From assembly GCF_004402015.1 (NCBI RefSeq), contig NZ_SOPW01000005.1, positions 1 to 64,000 on the forward strand: 64,000 nt of DNA, in the 5' to 3' direction. The stretch comes from Filobacillus milosensis. Its GTDB lineage: Bacteria > Bacillota > Bacilli > Bacillales > Alkalibacillaceae. The translations under genes were made by a program, and so were the position numbers. Numbering within the stretch: the stretch's first letter is position 1; each line of letters starts with the position of its first letter. This document shows positions 16,642 to 24,936 of this stretch, one piece after another. Below the pieces are notes generated by a model. That model was not told the origin of the DNA. It saw only the letters and a list, made by a program, of their open reading frames with translations, and searched no databases.

Positions 16642-16675
16642 CACGACAATGCCAAATATATTGGTGTTTGTCGTG
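16642..16675 (-). promoter_or_regulatory. Hairpin in the leader of the I9-protease cluster
   Basis: CACGACAA at 16642 pairs with TTGTCGTG ending at 16675, with further pairing inward (GCCAA region with TTGGTG). It lies about 25 nt upstream of the GTG start. As DNA it may be an operator and as RNA a 5' stabilising or regulatory stem. The 5' region beyond it (16676-16896) shows no other gene. Confidence 0.5.
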
Positions 16676-16896
16676 AGGTATTCGTGTTCTATTGATAATT
16701 GCTAAAATATTACCACTATTCAAAATAAATAGTAAATAGTGATTAAGTTGTAAGTTTTTGTCATGAAAGCTCGAATAATCAGATTTTCATATCCGATGTG
16801 CACTACTTTATTGGGATTTTATGGATGATATGCAAATAAAAGTTTAAGTTTTGGGTTATAATTGGATAAATATTGTAACTGGGGTGGGCGGAAAGA

Positions 16897-17217
16897 ATGA
16901 AAAACAACATTTTAACGCTTTTATATTTTATCGGTGTAACGATCATTAATCTCTATCCAATTTATATAGCGGTGGCAGTCGTAGGATTTGTGAACCAGAG
17001 AGGACAGAACATTGATGGCGTGCTGGAGGTTGCTTTTTACGCACTTGGATTGACCGTATTGGCGATTATCATTACGGTCCCCGTCTATATACTAGCGTTA
17101 CAATTGGGACAAAAATACATGAATCGTTTTCATACAATCACTTATTCTTCTCTTGTGGTTGTAGTTCTATTGTCTCTATCAGCATGGTATATATATACCG
17201 CTGTAAGATTATATTAA
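16897..17217 (+). CDS. Small three-TM membrane protein
   Basis: A 106-residue protein with hydrophobic segments at about 5-30, 45-70 and 80-103, separated by short polar loops (NQRGQNID and GQKYMNRFHT). GGGTGGGCGG precedes the ATG by about 6 nt. I do not recognise a family. Its stop overlaps the stop of the convergent YqxD gene by 3-4 nt, so the two are packed with no shared terminator. Confidence 0.6.
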   Translation: MKNNILTLLYFIGVTIINLYPIYIAVAVVGFVNQRGQNIDGVLEVAFYALGLTVLAIIITVPVYILALQLGQKYMNRFHTITYSSLVVVVLLSLSAWYIYTAVRLY

Positions 17218-17654
17218 TGGCTAATAATTTTTAAGAAAATATGTTTAAATTTCTCCCGGTCTTGGTCAGTCATAGCTTTCGGACCTTTTGTGCGTTTTCC
17301 ACTTTTTCGTTCCATCGCACTAGCATACCTTGAGTTCAATAGCATGTCCATTTTTTGAGGTGTGTATATAAACCCTTTATGGTGTAAAATGGTGCAGTTT
17401 TTTGCTAATAAAAGAGAGGCTAACCCATAATCCTGTGTAATTACGACATCCCCAGAATCGACCATTTGCATTAGTTTGTAATCTGCAGCTTCATTGTCAG
17501 AGTCCACGTAAACTGTTTCTACGTGCTGCTTTTCAATTTGGTTGGAAAAATGGGCATAGCTCTTTATTAAAATAACAGGTAGGTTAAACTTTTCTGCTTC
17601 CTCAATAATAATGTCTTTTACTGGACACGCATCAGCATCTATATAAATCTTCAT
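17214..17654 (-). CDS. yqxD: YaiI/YqxD family protein (UPF0178, PIN-like)
   Basis: A 146-residue protein. The start MKIYIDADACPVKD is characteristic of UPF0178; SYAHFSNQ, DSDNEAADYKLMQMVDSGDVVITQDYGLA and the C-terminal RKSGKRTKGPKAMT follow in the usual order. The conserved acidic residues (D5, D7, the DxEAAD motif, TQD) resemble a PIN-type nuclease fold; catalytic function is not established. I chose the third possible start, ATG 17654, because AAGGAGG lies 9 nt upstream; GTG and ATG codons just before it are in frame but too close. Confidence 0.9.
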   Translation of the reverse strand: MKIYIDADACPVKDIIIEEAEKFNLPVILIKSYAHFSNQIEKQHVETVYVDSDNEAADYKLMQMVDSGDVVITQDYGLASLLLAKNCTILHHKGFIYTPQKMDMLLNSRYASAMERKSGKRTKGPKAMTDQDREKFKHIFLKIISH

Positions 17655-17778
17655 TATCATCACCCTCCTTTATATTATCATGATATCCTTATATTGACTT
17701 CATTAAGGGGTTAAGTTACGATTTCTATAAGAAAAAATGACTAATTCGTCAGCTAAATTATAAAAGGCGGTGTCTATA

Positions 17779-18231
17779 TTGAGAAAATATGTGGTTTTTA
17801 GAATGAGAGATGAGCATTTTGGTGTGCCTATTGATCAGGTTCAATCGATTGAGAAGGTAACTTCTTTCACAAAAGTTCCTCAAGCACCTGATTATGTGAA
17901 GGGGATTGTTGAGCTGCGTGGAGAGGTCACAACGGTAGTAGATTTACGTCATCTACTAGAGATAGGTGAAACAGAAGATTCATCTGAAACCAGAATTTTA
18001 ATTGTCCAAGTTGAAGGATTAAAGATGGGCTTATTAGTGGATGAAGCCAAAGAAGTTATTGATGTCAATGATGATTCAGTTGAAGATCCGCCTCAAATGG
18101 TTGGTGGCGTGGAAAAAGAATACATCATGGGTGTCTCAAAGCAAGATGATCGTCTCTTGATCCTCGTTCATTTACATAAAGTGTTGGACGTTGAACAAAT
18201 TGAAGAAATGAAAGAAGCAGTACAAGCATAA
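17779..18231 (+). CDS. cheW: CheW-like chemotaxis coupling protein
   Basis: About 150 residues consisting of one CheW domain: YVVFRMRDEHFGVPIDQVQSIEK, then VPQAPDYVKGIVELRGEVTTVVDLR and DEAKEVIDV. CheW couples chemoreceptors to the CheA kinase below the membrane. I prefer the TTG at 17779, which has AAGGCGGTG 6 nt upstream, a near-perfect Shine-Dalgarno; GTG 17770 would lie inside that site. It stands alone, away from any che operon, as many Bacillaceae carry extra CheW copies. An adaptor role in another signalling array remains possible. Confidence 0.88.
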   Translation: MRKYVVFRMRDEHFGVPIDQVQSIEKVTSFTKVPQAPDYVKGIVELRGEVTTVVDLRHLLEIGETEDSSETRILIVQVEGLKMGLLVDEAKEVIDVNDDSVEDPPQMVGGVEKEYIMGVSKQDDRLLILVHLHKVLDVEQIEEMKEAVQA

Positions 18232-18236
18232 TAAAA

Positions 18237-18273
18237 ATCCCAACTTCTCAAGTAGAAGTTGGGATTAATTTTT
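18237..18273. terminator. Terminator between cheW and the YtkA-like gene
   Basis: AATCCCAACTTCT and AGAAGTTGGGATT form a 13-bp stem with a 5-nt loop, followed by AATTTTT. Placed between convergent genes, it mainly serves cheW. Confidence 0.85.
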
Positions 18274-18305
18274 GTGGGAGGTTATTCATCTATAGTTCAG
18301 TTTAA

Positions 18306-18749
18306 TTATTCTTTAACTTCAAATTCATGTTTTGGCATCACATGTTGCGATACCGCAGTTACATGAGCATACATTTCATAGGTGCCAGCTTCTTCAAAGT
18401 TAAAGGATGCTTCGTAAATACCATCTTCTGTGTATGTACCTTCAACTTTCTTGCTGTTTTCTTTATCACCTTTTTTCCAGACTTCAAACATGACTTCATC
18501 AGCTTCCTCAACAGGTTCACCGCCATGAGTCACTTTAGCTTCTAATGTTACTTCACTTAAAGACACTTGATCTTCCGTTAAAACCTCAACTTCAACAGGT
18601 GTTAATGAATCATTCTCCATATCTTCGTGATTCATCTCACCTTCCTTGTTCTCATCTTCCTTATTATCACTGCTTTGACCTTCATCATCCCCACAGGCAA
18701 CGAGTAATGTTAATAACCCTATAAGTAAAAAGAAAAATAATTTCTTCAT
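18306..18749 (-). CDS. YtkA-like lipoprotein (FixH/YtkA domain)
   Basis: About 147 residues. The signal peptide ends in the lipobox LVAC, then a very acidic linker (DDEGQSSDNKEDENKEGE) leads to a YtkA-like Ig-fold domain with LEAKVTHGGEPVEEADEVMFEVWKKG and YTEDGIYEASFNFEEAGTYEMYAHVTA. The family is annotated YtkA-like/FixH-like and may take part in copper handling or cell-surface processes; function is unproven. AAAGGAG is 8 nt upstream of ATG 18749 and 5 nt from the in-frame ATG 18752. His residues after the lipobox (MNHEDM) and near the end (QHVMPKH) could bind metal. Confidence 0.8.
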   Translation of the reverse strand: MKKLFFFLLIGLLTLLVACGDDEGQSSDNKEDENKEGEMNHEDMENDSLTPVEVEVLTEDQVSLSEVTLEAKVTHGGEPVEEADEVMFEVWKKGDKENSKKVEGTYTEDGIYEASFNFEEAGTYEMYAHVTAVSQHVMPKHEFEVKE

Positions 18750-18904
18750 CATTTGAACTCCTTTGTTCACACTAACTGTCTCTATTATTAACTTTAACAT
18801 AAGGATTTAAAAGGTTGTCATCAATTTGTGAACGTCAACTGAAAAAATATTGAACAAAATATGTAAAAGTAGTTGATATTTCTAAAAAGTGTCATATACT
18901 TAAA

Positions 18905-18932
18905 TTAGTACATTACATCACTAATGCACTAA
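18905..18932 (+). promoter_or_regulatory. Inverted repeat upstream of the GntR operon, probable operator
   Basis: TTAGTACATTA and TAATGCACTAA form an inverted repeat (10 of 11 positions match) with a 6-nt spacer CATCAC. It lies 25-52 bp before the GntR gene. Bacillus YtrA binds a similar AT-rich inverted repeat at its own promoter, so autorepression is likely. Confidence 0.7.
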
Positions 18933-18956
18933 TTCGCATGAAGGTGGGGGCGAAGA

Positions 18957-19337
18957 ATGGTATTGAATCACGATAGTGTCAAACCAATATATGTTCAAAT
19001 TGCAGAATGGCTGGAAACAGAAATACTTAATGAGCACATTTCACCTGGAGAAAAAATGTATTCGCAATATCAACTAGCAGATATGTTTAATATTAATCCA
19101 GCTACAGCTGCAAAAGGGTTAAATATATTAGCCAACAACAATATTCTATATAAGAAACGTGGACTGGGCATGTTCGTGAAAGAAGCTGCTAAAGAAATGA
19201 TTTTACTTAAACGAAAAAATGAAAACCTGAAACAAATGGTTAGAGACCTTGTTCAAGAGGCTAACTATTTAGGTGTTAGCAATGATGAACTGTACCAATT
19301 GATTAATGATATTAGAAACGAAGGGCAGGGAGAATGA
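18957..19337 (+). CDS. GntR-family regulator, YtrA subfamily
   Basis: A 126-residue protein: a GntR winged helix at 1-75 (KPIYVQIAEWLETEILNEHI, MYSQYQLADMFNINPATAAKGLNILA, KKRGLGMFV) and a short C-terminal helical extension of about 45 residues, the hallmark of the YtrA subfamily that always sits with ABC transporter genes. The Shine-Dalgarno is GGTGGGGG. It overlaps the next gene (ATGA). In Bacillus subtilis YtrA senses cell-wall antibiotics indirectly and represses ytrABCDEF; a similar envelope-stress role is inferred here. Confidence 0.88.
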   Translation: MVLNHDSVKPIYVQIAEWLETEILNEHISPGEKMYSQYQLADMFNINPATAAKGLNILANNNILYKKRGLGMFVKEAAKEMILLKRKNENLKQMVRDLVQEANYLGVSNDELYQLINDIRNEGQGE

Positions 19338-20230
19338 TGGGTATTGTAATCTGCGACAACGTATCAAAAAGCTTTAAGAAGAATCGAGCAATCAAAAATT
19401 TAAGTTGTACATTTCAAGAAAATAGAATAACCGGTTTAATTGGAAGAAATGGAGCAGGAAAAACCACTTTATTAAAAACAATTGCAGGTCGATGGAGACC
19501 TAATGAAGGGGTAGTGAAAGTATTTGATGAAGACCCTTATGATAACTTAAAAGTCTCAGCTAACATGATCTGCGTTAATGACGAGTTAGTGTTTTCTCCT
19601 GAGCTTACACTTGATGAAATCTTAAAGTCAGGAGAGATGTTTTATAGTAATTGGGATATGGAGATTGCAGAAGGTTTGTTCGATTATTTTGAACTAAATC
19701 CTAACTTGTATCATGACCAGTTATCTAAAGGTAAATTAAGTACATTCAATATGATTGTCGGTTTAGCTTCAAGATGTCCATTAACTATATTCGATGAGCC
19801 TACAACCGGGATGGATTATTCCGTTCGACAAGACTTTTATCGTGCACTATTAAAAGACTATATCAACCATCCACGTACTATCATTTTATCTAGCCATTTA
19901 CTAAATGAATTAGAGGATATACTTGAAGACATTGTGTTAATCGATAAAGGTGAAATATGTCTTCATGAATCAATGAATGACTTAAAAGAGTACGCAATTC
20001 GGATCACGGGGAAACGAGAGGATATTGAGCCCTTTATTGTGGAAGAAAACATTCTTCATAAAAAGAAGCTTGAATTTAACTTAGAATCACTCGTGGTGAA
20101 AAATGAGTTTTCTAAAGAAGAAATCGAACAAATGAAGCAAAGAGGAATTCAAATATTGAATGTTGATGCGGCGGATCTCTCAATGTTTTTAACAGGTCAA
20201 TCCAAAGGGGGAATTGATGATGTCTTTTAA
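19334..20230 (+). CDS. ABC transporter ATP-binding protein (YtrB-like)
   Basis: A 298-residue ATPase with Walker A GRNGAGKTT, degenerate signature LSKGKLST (normally LSGGQ), Walker B LTIFDEPTTGMD and H-loop LSSHLLNELED. The C-terminal region of about 90 residues continues beyond the ATPase core. The altered signature is usual for YtrB-type ATPases. It overlaps both neighbours in the four-gene operon and should energise the permease that follows. Confidence 0.87.
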   Translation: MMGIVICDNVSKSFKKNRAIKNLSCTFQENRITGLIGRNGAGKTTLLKTIAGRWRPNEGVVKVFDEDPYDNLKVSANMICVNDELVFSPELTLDEILKSGEMFYSNWDMEIAEGLFDYFELNPNLYHDQLSKGKLSTFNMIVGLASRCPLTIFDEPTTGMDYSVRQDFYRALLKDYINHPRTIILSSHLLNELEDILEDIVLIDKGEICLHESMNDLKEYAIRITGKREDIEPFIVEENILHKKKLEFNLESLVVKNEFSKEEIEQMKQRGIQILNVDAADLSMFLTGQSKGGIDDVF

Positions 20231-20951
20231 TCAGCCAAGCGTAAGTAGTGCTGTGAAAAATCAGTATTTATATAAGCTAAAAGGGTATAGTAGCGTATTT
20301 GTGGCATTAATGACGGTACAAATTATTGCAATGTTTTTTGGGGTTCTAGGAGGGGTTGGGCAGTATGGTACCTCAAATGGGTCAATGTATTTAGACCTCT
20401 ACTATGTGTCTGGTGATTTAATTTTTGCGTTTACTTGCATTTGGGCTTTTGTGATTGCATTTACGATGGACAGTAAAACGAATCGCCAAGCCATGCAAGT
20501 GTTTGTGACGAATCAATTGACGCGTCACTTAGCAAATGGAATTTACTTGGTTACCCTCTCAATCATAGGTGCAATAACTGTTTTATTAGGCGGATTTTTC
20601 ATAAAATCAATCGTGATGATCTTAAATGGACCTGAATCTACGTTTATTTTTGTAGGATATACAATTGGTGATTTTTTTATAGGGTTAGCAACTACAAGTC
20701 TCTACTTACTCCTATGTAGTGCAGTGGGTTACTTTGCGGGGAAGATTGCTTCAATGGGTCTAGTTGCAAAACTAGTATTAATCATCGGCTTTTTAAGTGT
20801 ATTATTTTATAATGGTTTGATTGAAAGAATATCTGAGTTTTTTATCATGGAAGATGTTTTTTCCATATTTATCCTAAAAGTGTTAGTGACAAGTTTGGTA
20901 GCTTATGTGATGGCTATTTGGTTATCCAAGCAGTTGGAGGTGATCAAATGA
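20220..20951 (+). CDS. ABC transporter permease of the GntR operon
   Basis: About 243 residues with six hydrophobic segments, the size of a simple ABC-2 permease subunit. AAAGGGGG lies 8 nt before ATG 20220 (an in-frame ATG is 3 nt upstream). It overlaps the ATPase gene by about 11 nt and the next gene by four bases (ATGA). No substrate-defining motif is visible. Together with the ATPase it probably forms a two-component exporter or a membrane-stress module. Confidence 0.8.
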   Translation: MSFNQPSVSSAVKNQYLYKLKGYSSVFVALMTVQIIAMFFGVLGGVGQYGTSNGSMYLDLYYVSGDLIFAFTCIWAFVIAFTMDSKTNRQAMQVFVTNQLTRHLANGIYLVTLSIIGAITVLLGGFFIKSIVMILNGPESTFIFVGYTIGDFFIGLATTSLYLLLCSAVGYFAGKIASMGLVAKLVLIIGFLSVLFYNGLIERISEFFIMEDVFSIFILKVLVTSLVAYVMAIWLSKQLEVIK

Positions 20952-21664
20952 CTGCATTACTAACTATAATACCTATTATCGTGCTTGCGATTGTATTTAC
21001 TGTAGTTATTATTACAGTAGCAAAATCAAAACCTCCAGCCCAAAAGCCTAAAAAAATGGTTCAAAGAAGGAAATCTATTTTAAAAGGTTACTTTATTATT
21101 CTACTAGTCTCTGGTGTTGTATATGGAATGCTTCAAAGTAACTGGGGTGTCATTGGTGACGAAGAAGTTAATAATGAGTTGGAACAAATAGATCAAGAAT
21201 TTTATGAAGCTATAAATAATCAAAACTTTAACCATGAATCCGTAAAGGAAGTACAAAACTGGCAGTTTAAACTTGAGGGAGATGAGCTAATGCTGACGAA
21301 TCTGAATCAAGGTGAAGGGTTATCGTTTATGGTATATGTTGAGAAGATTGATGATTTAGAGGGTGAAGTCGTCGCCACATATTATATGAAGGGTATCGGT
21401 GAAGAGAAAATCTATCATCCGAATAAACCAGTCATTACATGGGATGGCACTGAATCTGAGCTCATGATGAAACAACATAGAAAAGAAGTGAAGCTTCATG
21501 TGATGTCTAAAGAATTTCCGATTAGGCAGTTTACCGGAGAGAGATGGTTCGGTGAGCGTCAGAGCCATACTTTTAATGTTCATAATCAAATCGTTTATAT
21601 TCAGGTACCAAGAGGCACTGTAGTTGAGACAAGTGATTTTTTGTATATATACGAAGTAAATTAA
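20948..21664 (+). CDS. Membrane-anchored protein of the GntR-ABC operon, unknown function
   Basis: About 238 residues. Two N-terminal hydrophobic segments (about 4-22 and 44-62) with a basic loop between them (KPKKMVQRRK) are followed by a beta-rich domain predicted to lie outside the cell (residues about 65-238, for example GERWFGERQSHTFNV). GGAGGTGATC precedes the ATG, the best ribosome site in the operon. It is the last gene of the operon and could be an accessory or sensing subunit. I do not recognise the domain. Confidence 0.65.
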   Translation: MTALLTIIPIIVLAIVFTVVIITVAKSKPPAQKPKKMVQRRKSILKGYFIILLVSGVVYGMLQSNWGVIGDEEVNNELEQIDQEFYEAINNQNFNHESVKEVQNWQFKLEGDELMLTNLNQGEGLSFMVYVEKIDDLEGEVVATYYMKGIGEEKIYHPNKPVITWDGTESELMMKQHRKEVKLHVMSKEFPIRQFTGERWFGERQSHTFNVHNQIVYIQVPRGTVVETSDFLYIYEVN

Positions 21665-21728
21665 TTTCCATAGGACAAACACGACATGAATATGATAGAT
21701 ATAGGCTACCTAGAGGGAGGTTAAATCC

Positions 21729-23141
21729 ATGAATATTCATGTTGTCCGAAGCGGTGATACGCTTTGGCGCATTGCTCAACGTTACGGGGCTGGTATTAAT
21801 CAGATTGCATTAGTTAATGGGTTAGAAGACCAGAACGTACTTGTGGTCGGTCAAGCGCTAGTGATACCAGACCCTAACATTGAGTATGTCGTGCAACCTG
21901 GCGATACGTTGTGGCGAATTTCTCAACGTTATGATGTATCTGTTAGTGAATTAGCTGAGTATAACAATATTGCAAACCCAGACCAGATTCAAGTAGGAGA
22001 TATGTTACAAATTCCTTATCGAACTCACACGGTCCAAAGTGGCGAAACGCTTTGGATGATTGCGAACCAGTACGGCACAACGGTTTCAAACCTAGTCCAA
22101 GTGAATGATATTGAAAATCCATCGTTAATTAATCCTGGCATGCAATTAAGAGTTCCAATACCGTCAGAACCAGAAATCGAAGTCAATGCTTACATCACAC
22201 GAACTGGACCAGAGGGAATTAGAGAAGTCTATGATGTGGGCCGCCACCTGACTTATTTATCACCGTTTACCTATGGTTTTAGAGAAGACGGAACGATTAC
22301 CAGTTTGGATGACGAAGGGTTAATAGATGCTGCTTTGGCTACAAATACAGCACCTTTACTAGTTTTAACTAATTATTCAGGTGATGGCTTTGATTCTGAT
22401 TTGGCAGCCACGTTGTTCAGAAATCCTGAGTTGCAAGAAACTTTGATTACTAATTTGATTAATTTAATGGAACAGAAGGGTTATCAAGGTGTAAATTTTG
22501 ACTTTGAATACGTTTATCCAGAGGATCGGGAAGGTTATAACGACTTTCTTAGAAGAGTGGTTGAGAGACTTCGGCCACAAGGATATATTATTTCATCTGC
22601 ACTGGCTCCAAAAGATTCAGCAGATCAAGCAGGTCTATTGTATGAAGCTCATGATTATCCAGTGCATGGTGAATTGTTAGACTTTGTCGTGTTGATGACC
22701 TACGAATGGGGATGGGCTGGTGGAGAACCTTGGGCGATCGCGCCAATTGATGAAGTTCGTGAGGTGCTAGATTATGCTGTGACTGAAATTCCTCCAGAAA
22801 AAATTTTGATGGGGGTTCCGTTGTACGGACGTGATTGGGAAATTCCATGGGTGCAAGGGACATACGCAACGACAGTTAGCCAGCTTGAAGCGGTTGATTT
22901 AGCAGCTCGTTATGGAGTCGACATCAAGTTCAACGAGCAGCATCAGTCACCATATTTTCAATATACAGATGAGAGCGGCCAACGCCATGAAGTGTGGTAT
23001 GAAGATGCTCGAAGTGTTCAGGCGAAATATGAGACGATTAAAGACTATGGGCTAAGAGGAGCGAGCTACTGGGTACTTAATATACCGTTCCCTCAAAACT
23101 GGCCAGTTTTACAAGACGAATTTCAAGTGGAAAAATTATAA
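21729..23141 (+). CDS. sleL: Spore cortex-fragment lytic enzyme SleL/YaaH type (LysM x3 + GH18)
   Basis: A 470-residue protein without a signal peptide. Three LysM modules (about 2-46, 50-97, 99-145), each starting GDTLWRI/GETLWMI, bind peptidoglycan. Residues about 150-465 are a GH18 domain with GVNFDFEYV holding the catalytic Glu near residue 260, followed by VLMTYEWGW and GVPLYGRDW. Bacillus SleL/YaaH enzymes have two LysM domains and cleave cortical muramic-lactam fragments at germination; three LysM is one more than usual. It has its own promoter region of 60 bp and a strong terminator. It is not fused to the ABC operon. Confidence 0.85.
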   Translation: MNIHVVRSGDTLWRIAQRYGAGINQIALVNGLEDQNVLVVGQALVIPDPNIEYVVQPGDTLWRISQRYDVSVSELAEYNNIANPDQIQVGDMLQIPYRTHTVQSGETLWMIANQYGTTVSNLVQVNDIENPSLINPGMQLRVPIPSEPEIEVNAYITRTGPEGIREVYDVGRHLTYLSPFTYGFREDGTITSLDDEGLIDAALATNTAPLLVLTNYSGDGFDSDLAATLFRNPELQETLITNLINLMEQKGYQGVNFDFEYVYPEDREGYNDFLRRVVERLRPQGYIISSALAPKDSADQAGLLYEAHDYPVHGELLDFVVLMTYEWGWAGGEPWAIAPIDEVREVLDYAVTEIPPEKILMGVPLYGRDWEIPWVQGTYATTVSQLEAVDLAARYGVDIKFNEQHQSPYFQYTDESGQRHEVWYEDARSVQAKYETIKDYGLRGASYWVLNIPFPQNWPVLQDEFQVEKL

Positions 23142-23152
23142 GTCAGATTGAT

Positions 23153-23184
23153 CCGGACTCGCAATTAAGCGGTCCGGTTTTTGT
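23153..23184 (+). terminator. Terminator of sleL
   Basis: CCGGAC and GTCCGG arms with a 12-nt loop, followed by TTTTTG. The following 210 bp hold the nhaC promoter region, where TATAAT at 23361-23366 is a likely -10 box; I see nothing else there. Confidence 0.8.
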
Positions 23185-23395
23185 TTATTTAATGAATATT
23201 AGAGAAAAACAATGGTTTTGAGCTACTGGGATTATCCACTATCTTATCTTAATATTTTATTAAGTCATCAAGTAAAGTGACTCAGAATTTGTCAAAAACA
23301 TAGAAGTTTTGTCGAAATAATATTTTTACTTATAATTTTGTATATTTTGTGAACTTCTTGTATAATATTTATTAAATTAGAGAGGAGGACATGTT

Positions 23396-24868
23396 ATGGG
23401 GAATAACAATGAAGAATTAAATGAAGCGACCGCCTCGAAAAAAGTCGAAAAACTTGAGTTTCGTGGTGGTCCATTTGTAGCGACTATTCCACTTGTCTTT
23501 TTCATTATTTGGGCAGTTGTATTAAGTGTAACTCGCTTAGTGACTGAAGAAGCCCTTATTCTTGGAATGGTTATTGGATTAATTTTAGGTTTATTATTAA
23601 CAAAGTCAAAATGGGGCGATTATGCTCAAGGCCTATTTGATGGGATGGCGCAACCAATTGGGGTTGTTGCGATCATCGCATGGTTCTGGGCGGGTATGTT
23701 CGCAACCCTCCTGCAAGCAGGTGGCCTAGTTGATGGTCTGATCTGGTTTGGTTTCGTAACTGGATTTGAAGGTGGTTTATTCGTAGGTTTAACTTTCATA
23801 TTAGCTTCACTATTCTCGAGTGCAGTTGGTACAGGTTATGGTACGGTTGCTGCCTTTGGTATTTTAATGTATCCAGCAGGTGTAGTATTAGGTGCAGACC
23901 CAGTCATTCTATTAGCTGCGATTTTATCAGGTGCGGTATTTGGAGACAACTTAGCACCGGTATCAGATACGACAATCGTTTCAGCTACAACTCAGGAAGC
24001 TGATGTGCCAGGAGTTGTACGCTCTCGTTTTAAATATTCAATTGCTGCAGCGATTCCAGCATTAATCTTATTTGTGATTTTTGGTGGAGGTTCAGGCATT
24101 GATAATGCAGGGTTATTGTCCCAACTAGAAAATGAGGTAAGTGCGAACGGCTTGATCTTCTTGATTCCGTTTGCTCTGGTGTTGTTCTTAGCGCTAAGAG
24201 GACATCATTTACTTACATCTTTAACTTGGGGTATTATTGCTTCAATAGTTTTGTTCTTCGTAGTTGGTGTACCATTTACAGAAGTCATCAACATTTATAA
24301 TGGTGAAGATGGAGCAGTTGTTGAAGGTGCTTTAATGGGTGGTCTTAGCGGCTACTTCAATATGGCAATTTTAATCTTATTTATTTTATCAGCTTCATAT
24401 TTACTTGAGCTTGCTGGTACGATGGAGAAGATTATGGCATTCTTTATTAAGATTATTAATGGGGTTACAAGACGTGCAGAACTTTCAATGTATGCCATTG
24501 TTGCGTTTTTGAACTCATTTATTACGATTAACACTGCAGCAGAAATTGCGGCAGCTCCTTTCGTAAGTAAAATTGGTAAGAACTCGAACCTACACCCTTA
24601 CCGCCGTGCGAACTTCTTAGATACAGTAAGTTCAGCATTAGGTTACATCTTCCCTTGGAGTGGTGGTGTATTATTAGCTTACACAACAATCCAAGGTGTA
24701 ACAGAAAACTATGATGTACCTGGTGTTAACCCGGTGGAAGTATTCCCGTTTGTATTCCAAGGTTGGGGTCTATTAATCGTTATGTTAATAGCTGCAATCA
24801 CTGGATGGGGACTACGCTACCAAGGTAAAAATGGGGAAGAAGTAAAACCAGAAGATTATAAAGGTTAA
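23396..24868 (+). CDS. nhaC: NhaC-family Na+/H+ antiporter
   Basis: A 490-residue protein with 11-12 hydrophobic segments and the NhaC signature region: GTGYGTVAAFGILMYP, SGAVFGDNLAPVSDTTIVSAT, and later FINTAAEI-type helix (FITINTAAEIAAAPF). The acidic and polar residues in these segments form the ion path. It exchanges Na+ for H+ at the cytoplasmic membrane and supports pH and sodium homeostasis. AGGAGG lies 7 nt before the ATG. It sits next to, and convergent with, the osmolyte-transport operon, which fits a salt-adapted lifestyle. Confidence 0.88.
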   Translation: MGNNNEELNEATASKKVEKLEFRGGPFVATIPLVFFIIWAVVLSVTRLVTEEALILGMVIGLILGLLLTKSKWGDYAQGLFDGMAQPIGVVAIIAWFWAGMFATLLQAGGLVDGLIWFGFVTGFEGGLFVGLTFILASLFSSAVGTGYGTVAAFGILMYPAGVVLGADPVILLAAILSGAVFGDNLAPVSDTTIVSATTQEADVPGVVRSRFKYSIAAAIPALILFVIFGGGSGIDNAGLLSQLENEVSANGLIFLIPFALVLFLALRGHHLLTSLTWGIIASIVLFFVVGVPFTEVINIYNGEDGAVVEGALMGGLSGYFNMAILILFILSASYLLELAGTMEKIMAFFIKIINGVTRRAELSMYAIVAFLNSFITINTAAEIAAAPFVSKIGKNSNLHPYRRANFLDTVSSALGYIFPWSGGVLLAYTTIQGVTENYDVPGVNPVEVFPFVFQGWGLLIVMLIAAITGWGLRYQGKNGEEVKPEDYKG

Positions 24869-24872
24869 TTTT

Positions 24873-24910
24873 AAAAAAGGTTGACTCAGATGTGAGTCAA
24901 CCTTTTTTTA
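24873..24910. terminator. Bidirectional terminator between nhaC and the opuC operon
   Basis: GGTTGACTCA and TGAGTCAACC form a perfect 10-bp stem with a GATG loop, flanked by AAAAAA on one side and TTTTTTT on the other, so it can stop both convergent transcripts. Confidence 0.92.
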
Positions 24911-24936
24911 TATATACTGTATTCTTAAAAGGGAGA

